From Ophiodon elongatus (Eukaryota; Chordata; Actinopteri; Perciformes; Hexagrammidae), in contig JACSYO010000568.1 in assembly GCA_016806645.1 (NCBI GenBank), positions 265,001-329,000 of the forward strand: a stretch of 64,000 nucleotides of DNA, in the 5' to 3' direction. The notes under the pieces are model-generated. The model saw only the letters and a program-made list of their open reading frames with translations, ran no database searches and had not been told where the DNA came from. Positions 60,311 to 64,000 of the stretch are shown piece by piece (the stretch's first letter is position 1; each line of letters opens with the position of its first letter). Made by a program: the position numbers and the translations under genes.

Positions 60311-61660
60311 ATGGGAGAAAAGCTCCCAGGGGGGCCAGGAGGAGCCCGGCGCTGCGGTGACACTTTGAGTAGACCAGTGCAGACCCTCAGGGTGAAGATG
60401 GTGCTTCTGGGAAGCTCTGGGGTGGGAAAGTCCAGCCTGGCACTGAGATTTGTCAAGGATGAATTCAGGAGTACATCGCCCACTGTAGGCAGTGAGTATA
60501 TGATGCTCAGCGCTTTGGAGAGAAACAGTTGGTATCATGACAGAGTGAAATATTAATACTGAAAAGTAGAAAACAAAATAGTTTGAAATATTTTGAAAAT
60601 GGCTGATTCGCTGCCGTGCTTAAGCTTAGATTAGATGTCTGTAAGGTAAATATGAAGCTACAGTCAGGGTAGCTAGCTTAGCCTAGCTTAGCATAAAGGC
60701 TGGAAGCGGTGGAAACAGCTAGTGTGGCTCTATCTGAAGAAAAGAAAAAAAATTGGGCCGTTTTACTAATTAACTAAGTGTAGGAGTTGCGTGATGGATT
60801 ATTTCTCGGCGGGGAGCAGTGACCTCCTGGAGAAACCACAACGTTTTACACCTTAGTTTTTGTACAGAGTAAATAATGTAATGTTTTAAATAGTGAACTC
60901 AATTGGAGCTCGATGGCATATATATACATTTTTACATTTGAAAAAAAAACAGGCTAGCTGTTGCCCTTCATTCCAGTCTTTATGCTAAGCTAGGCTAAAG
61001 TCTCCCAGCCGTAGCTACATAGGTCTAAATAACGTACCCCACAGACATAGCTAACCCTAGCTAATAAATCCAAATATAAAACTTAAGTCTTTATCATAGT
61101 TCTATAGCTGTATAATATTTTAGTTTGACATGTAACTGCCACTTATGGTGGTGATTTCATACACATGTTCATATCAACTGATTCCCCCCCCAAAAAGGTT
61201 CCCTAGTTAAATTGCAAATATGATCCGGGAACATCTGCCCCCCCCCCCCCCACTCCCCCAGGTGCCTATCTGACCCGGGTGGTGCATCTGCGCGATGTCA
61301 CTCTTCGCTTTGAGATATGGGACACGGCAGGGCAGGAGAAGTACCACAGCGTCACCCCACTTTACTACAGAGGGGCCCACGCGGCACTCCTGGTCTATGA
61401 CGTCAGCCAGAGGGTAAAGAGGAGCCGACACCTGAACACGGAAGTGACTTGTCTTGTCTCATCTTGGCTGGTGCTTGAGCCATATCGCATCATTGTGCAT
61501 GTCTGTGTCACCACAGGAAACGTTTGTCAGAGCTCAAGTGTGGCTCAAAGAGCTGGAGAACCAGTACATCCCAGGATCCACCGTCATATGGCTGGTAGGC
61601 AACAAGCTGGATCGGGCGCAGCTTCGACAAGTCTCAATGCAGGTACACAAATACATACTG

Positions 61661-61719
<59 letters not shown>

Positions 61720-62275
61720 CCCATTCCTTAATCTCAGTCAATCCGTATTTAACGTGCAGAGTCACATGTACTGTACATTTTAATCTATGACGTGTTTTTT
61801 CATGTCGTCATACAGGAAGGACGGAGTCTGGCCAATGACAGGGGCATATTGTTTACAGAGACGTCCGCCCTGTCCGGGGATCAGGTCTGCGAGCTGCTGC
61901 TCGCCGTCGGTAAGTAAAAGTATTAAAGGAACCGCAACGACCACTAGAGAGCAGTAGATGCAAATGTGGGCTACTTCATCTCTAATCTATACACAATTAT
62001 TGTGCGTGATGAAAACTGTAAAATATTGTAATGTAAGTCCAGGTCTGAGGTGCCAGATTTCTTTTAAAGCTTAAAACTCCTGGCCTCTGAAGTGTCAGCA
62101 TGCTCACACCAGTGAGCGTGATGTCTTTGCTAACGGAGCTCGGATTTCAGCCCACAGAGTGAACGAGTGTGTTGGAACGCAGCAGGGAGGTCTGTCCGAG
62201 TGGAAGGAGACGCCACATGTGGATCTGCGTCGCAGAATCAGTCCTTTGGTATCCTGTTGCAAAGTTGGACCCTGA
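60311..62275 (+). CDS. rab17: Rab small GTPase, best match RAB17, complete, five exons
   Basis: Exons are 60311-60491, 61262-61413, 61517-61642, 61816-61909 and 62151-62275, encoding 225 residues (human RAB17 has 212). All nucleotide-binding motifs are present: P-loop GSSGVGKS (34-41), switch I Thr58 in SPTVG, DTAGQE (81-86), NKLD (140-143) and ETSA (168-171). KSSLALRFVKDEF, EIWDTAGQEKYHSV and RGAHAALLVYD follow human RAB17 closely, and the position beside lrrfip1 matches human 2q37. RAB17 is an epithelial Rab of recycling endosomes, dendrites and polarised traffic. The prenyl cysteines would be Cys220-Cys221, followed by four residues (KVGP) rather than being terminal. The start was taken as the first ATG in frame; the preceding codon is TTG. 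The N-terminal extension of about 27 residues is Gly/Arg-rich. Confidence 0.9.
60633..61055. mobile_element. MITE-like inverted-repeat element in rab17 intron 1
   Basis: The left arm 60679-60705 (TAGCCTAGCTTAGCATAAA...) and right arm 60971-60997 match inverted with one mismatch in 27. Weaker inverted matches (ATGTCTGT, GTAGCTAC) extend outward. The TTAGCTTAGCATAA core also occurs near 32035-32060. The boundaries are approximate. Confidence 0.65.
61665..61716. repeat. (TA)n microsatellite
   Basis: A TA run of about 50 bp, just after the donor of rab17 exon 3. Confidence 0.95.
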
Positions 62276-62388
62276 ACCTCTGTGACCACCAGTGGCACTG
62301 CTGCTCGTCTTGCTTTCTCTGCCTTCATCGTTTTAAAAGTTGCTCTCAGTAACACACAGGGGCAGCTGGTATACATAAAAACATCTCA

Positions 62389-62394
62389 AATAAA
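62389..62394 (+). terminator. rab17: rab17 poly(A) signal (AATAAA)
   Basis: A canonical signal 114 nt after the rab17 stop. Confidence 0.65.
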
Positions 62395-63160
62395 AAAAGA
62401 AAAATGCTCGTAGATTGTGAATCTTTGGTTCTCTGCCTGTTTGATTGGACAACACTGCGGTTTTCCTGCAGTGCGCCTTGTGATGGAGAGAAACACACTT
62501 TCAGGGTGTTTCACTTCAGGCTAAAAGCTGCTCACTACCATTCATGCAGGATAGGTCCTCGTGTTCCACGTGTCTGACTGCTTCTCCTCAGTGGGTTTAG
62601 GACCGACCCCCTCAGTCTCTGTTCATGCCAGATGTTGGACTGATACCGATTATCCTTATTCAGGGTCTCCTGCCTGTGATCAAACTGAGCGGAGATCCCC
62701 CACCGAGCACAGTTCTGTTGAGTGTGGTTGCCACATTTCCCTTTTTTTAAACATTAGAGACCCAGTCAAGTTTAATAAAGATACTAATAAAAACAATGCG
62801 CTGCATTCTGCTGGTCTGGATTTGAGAATGATTTCCTCTGTCACTGAGTGGGGGAGTCAGAAGTACTGTGAGTGATACATATATTTGCCTAAATTGCACA
62901 ACATTCATAATAAATAAAGAACTCCAAAATTCCTAAAATATTCAATATTCTTAATAGATGTCCCCCTTTGCCTTAGTGTCGGCTCTTAAGTTCAACTCTT
63001 GCTTAAAGCTACTCCAAGGAACTTTCAATTTCTGTTGATTGTGGCGGCCCCTGTGGATGAATGTGGTAGTGTCTCTGAGCACCAGAATCCCTTGAGGAAA
63101 CGTCATTTTACTGCAGCGCAGTCTGTCAGTCAGTCCTGGTTCTGGTTCTCCCCGTGCCTC
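62395..63160. other. Spacer after rab17
   Basis: No coding exon or named repeat was recognised in this stretch. Confidence 0.5.
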
Positions 63161-63174
63161 CCTATCCCTCCAGC

Positions 63175-63354
63175 AGGCCCAGCAATACGGTCTGGGCCTC
63201 CAGCAGCGTGGTGTCGGCGATGGCTCTCAGCAGGGGCCGATGGAGCGGCGAGGCTCTGCTGTTGAAGGCGGCTGCCATAGGCTGGTGGCTGCTGGAGGCC
63301 CTCCTGCAGTCGGAGCTGAGGGAGGCTCTACTGAACCTGCATGATTTCATTTGA
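63175..63354 (+). CDS. Coding-like island of unknown gene (possible terminal exon)
   Basis: An acceptor-like CCCTATCCCTCCAG is followed by 180 bp of GC-rich open sequence ending in TGA. In the frame with SSVVSAMALSRGRW and EALLLKAAAIGWWLLEALL the codon use is strongly biased to CTG, GCC and AGC, as in real exons. I do not recognise the protein. It might be the last exon of an unseen gene, or (in another frame) an alternative rab17 end. Confidence 0.35.
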   Translation, partial: RPSNTVWASSSVVSAMALSRGRWSGEALLLKAAAIGWWLLEALLQSELREALLNLHDFI

Positions 63355-63626
63355 TTTTGCACAGAATCTGACCCAGTGGCACCAATGAGAAGCATTTAGA
63401 ATAACTTTAAGGAAATAGCAAATGATCTCTCTGGAGGGCTTGTTTTCTTATGTAGGTCATATAGAGCCATCAGTATTACGTTGAGACTGTTTCATAGCCA
63501 GTTAAAAGTTCCTCACATTAACTTGAAGTGAATCAGTTCACAGAGAGGAAGTTGCCGTGGTTGGATGCAAGATGTTTTGTGTCCTGTGTAAAACCAAAAC
63601 TCAACAAGTTTTCACAAAAGCACGCA

Positions 63627-63968
63627 CATTCAGATGGTAAATACAGACTGAACAACACGTTACACATTCAGACGGTAAATACAGACCGAACAACACGTTA
63701 CACATTCAGACGGTAAATACAAACCGAACAACACGTTACACATTCAGACGGTAAATACAGACCGAACAACACGTTACACATTCAGACGGTAAATACAAAC
63801 CGAACAACACGTTACACATTCAGACGGTAAATACAGACCGAACAACACGTTACACATTCAGACGGTAAATACAAACCGAACAACACGTTACACATTCAGA
63901 CGGTAAATACAGACCGAACAACACGTTACACATTCAGACGGTAAATACAGACTGAACAACACGTAACG
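63627..63968. repeat. 38-bp minisatellite, nine units
   Basis: The unit begins CATTCAGACGGTAAATAC. Nine copies follow head to tail with very few changes. Units 2 to 8 alternate between the variants CAGACCG and CAAACCG; the first and last are CAGACTG. The array stops just before the window edge. Confidence 0.95.
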
Positions 63969-64000
63969 AAGAGCGAAAAAATAGAGTCTGCATATTTCTG

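Noticed and set aside
63627..63968. CRISPR-like array of 38-bp repeats
   Set aside because: The units are head to tail with no unique spacers, in a vertebrate genome; this is a minisatellite.

Overview
The window is vertebrate nuclear DNA, almost certainly from a ray-finned (teleost) fish. Genes are split by GT-AG introns, dinucleotide microsatellites are long and frequent, several dispersed-repeat families are of kinds common in fish, and four proteins align with vertebrate families. No bacterial, plasmid, viral or CRISPR feature was seen. Protein identities come from remembered family sequences, not from a database search.

Layout. (1) 191-2843, minus: maip1, a mitochondrial matrix protein, complete in five exons. 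(2) 3161-5919, plus: tyw5, the JmjC hydroxylase of tRNA wybutosine synthesis, complete in eight exons. It is divergent from maip1 across a 317-bp gap that probably serves both as promoter. (3) 8290-57964, minus: lrrfip1, a Flightless-interacting coiled-coil protein, about 50 kb with at least 27 coding exons. Exon 1 is separated by a 20-kb intron. A chain of short cassette exons, all with lengths divisible by three, leads to a coiled-coil core. After that the transcript can end in either of two mutually exclusive C-termini: a single 3-kb acidic exon (11384-14415) or five further coiled-coil exons (8290-10245). (4) 60311-62275, plus: a Rab GTPase best matched to rab17, five exons, divergent from lrrfip1. 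(5) 62.4-64 kb: an unexplained coding-like island and a 38-bp minisatellite that runs to the edge of the window.

The rest is intron and spacer with microsatellites, several inverted-repeat (MITE-like) elements, LINE relics and two locally repeated families with three copies each. maip1 and tyw5 are neighbours in human 2q33, and rab17 and lrrfip1 are neighbours in 2q37; here both pairs lie together. The four genes do not form one pathway. The link is positional, apart from the probable shared promoter of maip1 and tyw5.

The most interesting observations are the in-frame modular exon design of lrrfip1 with a tandemly duplicated exon pair, a GC-AG intron inside tyw5, a minisatellite with alternating variants, a 700-bp TIR element, and an exact 46-bp segment found twice beside GT microsatellites. 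No clearly new biological system was found.
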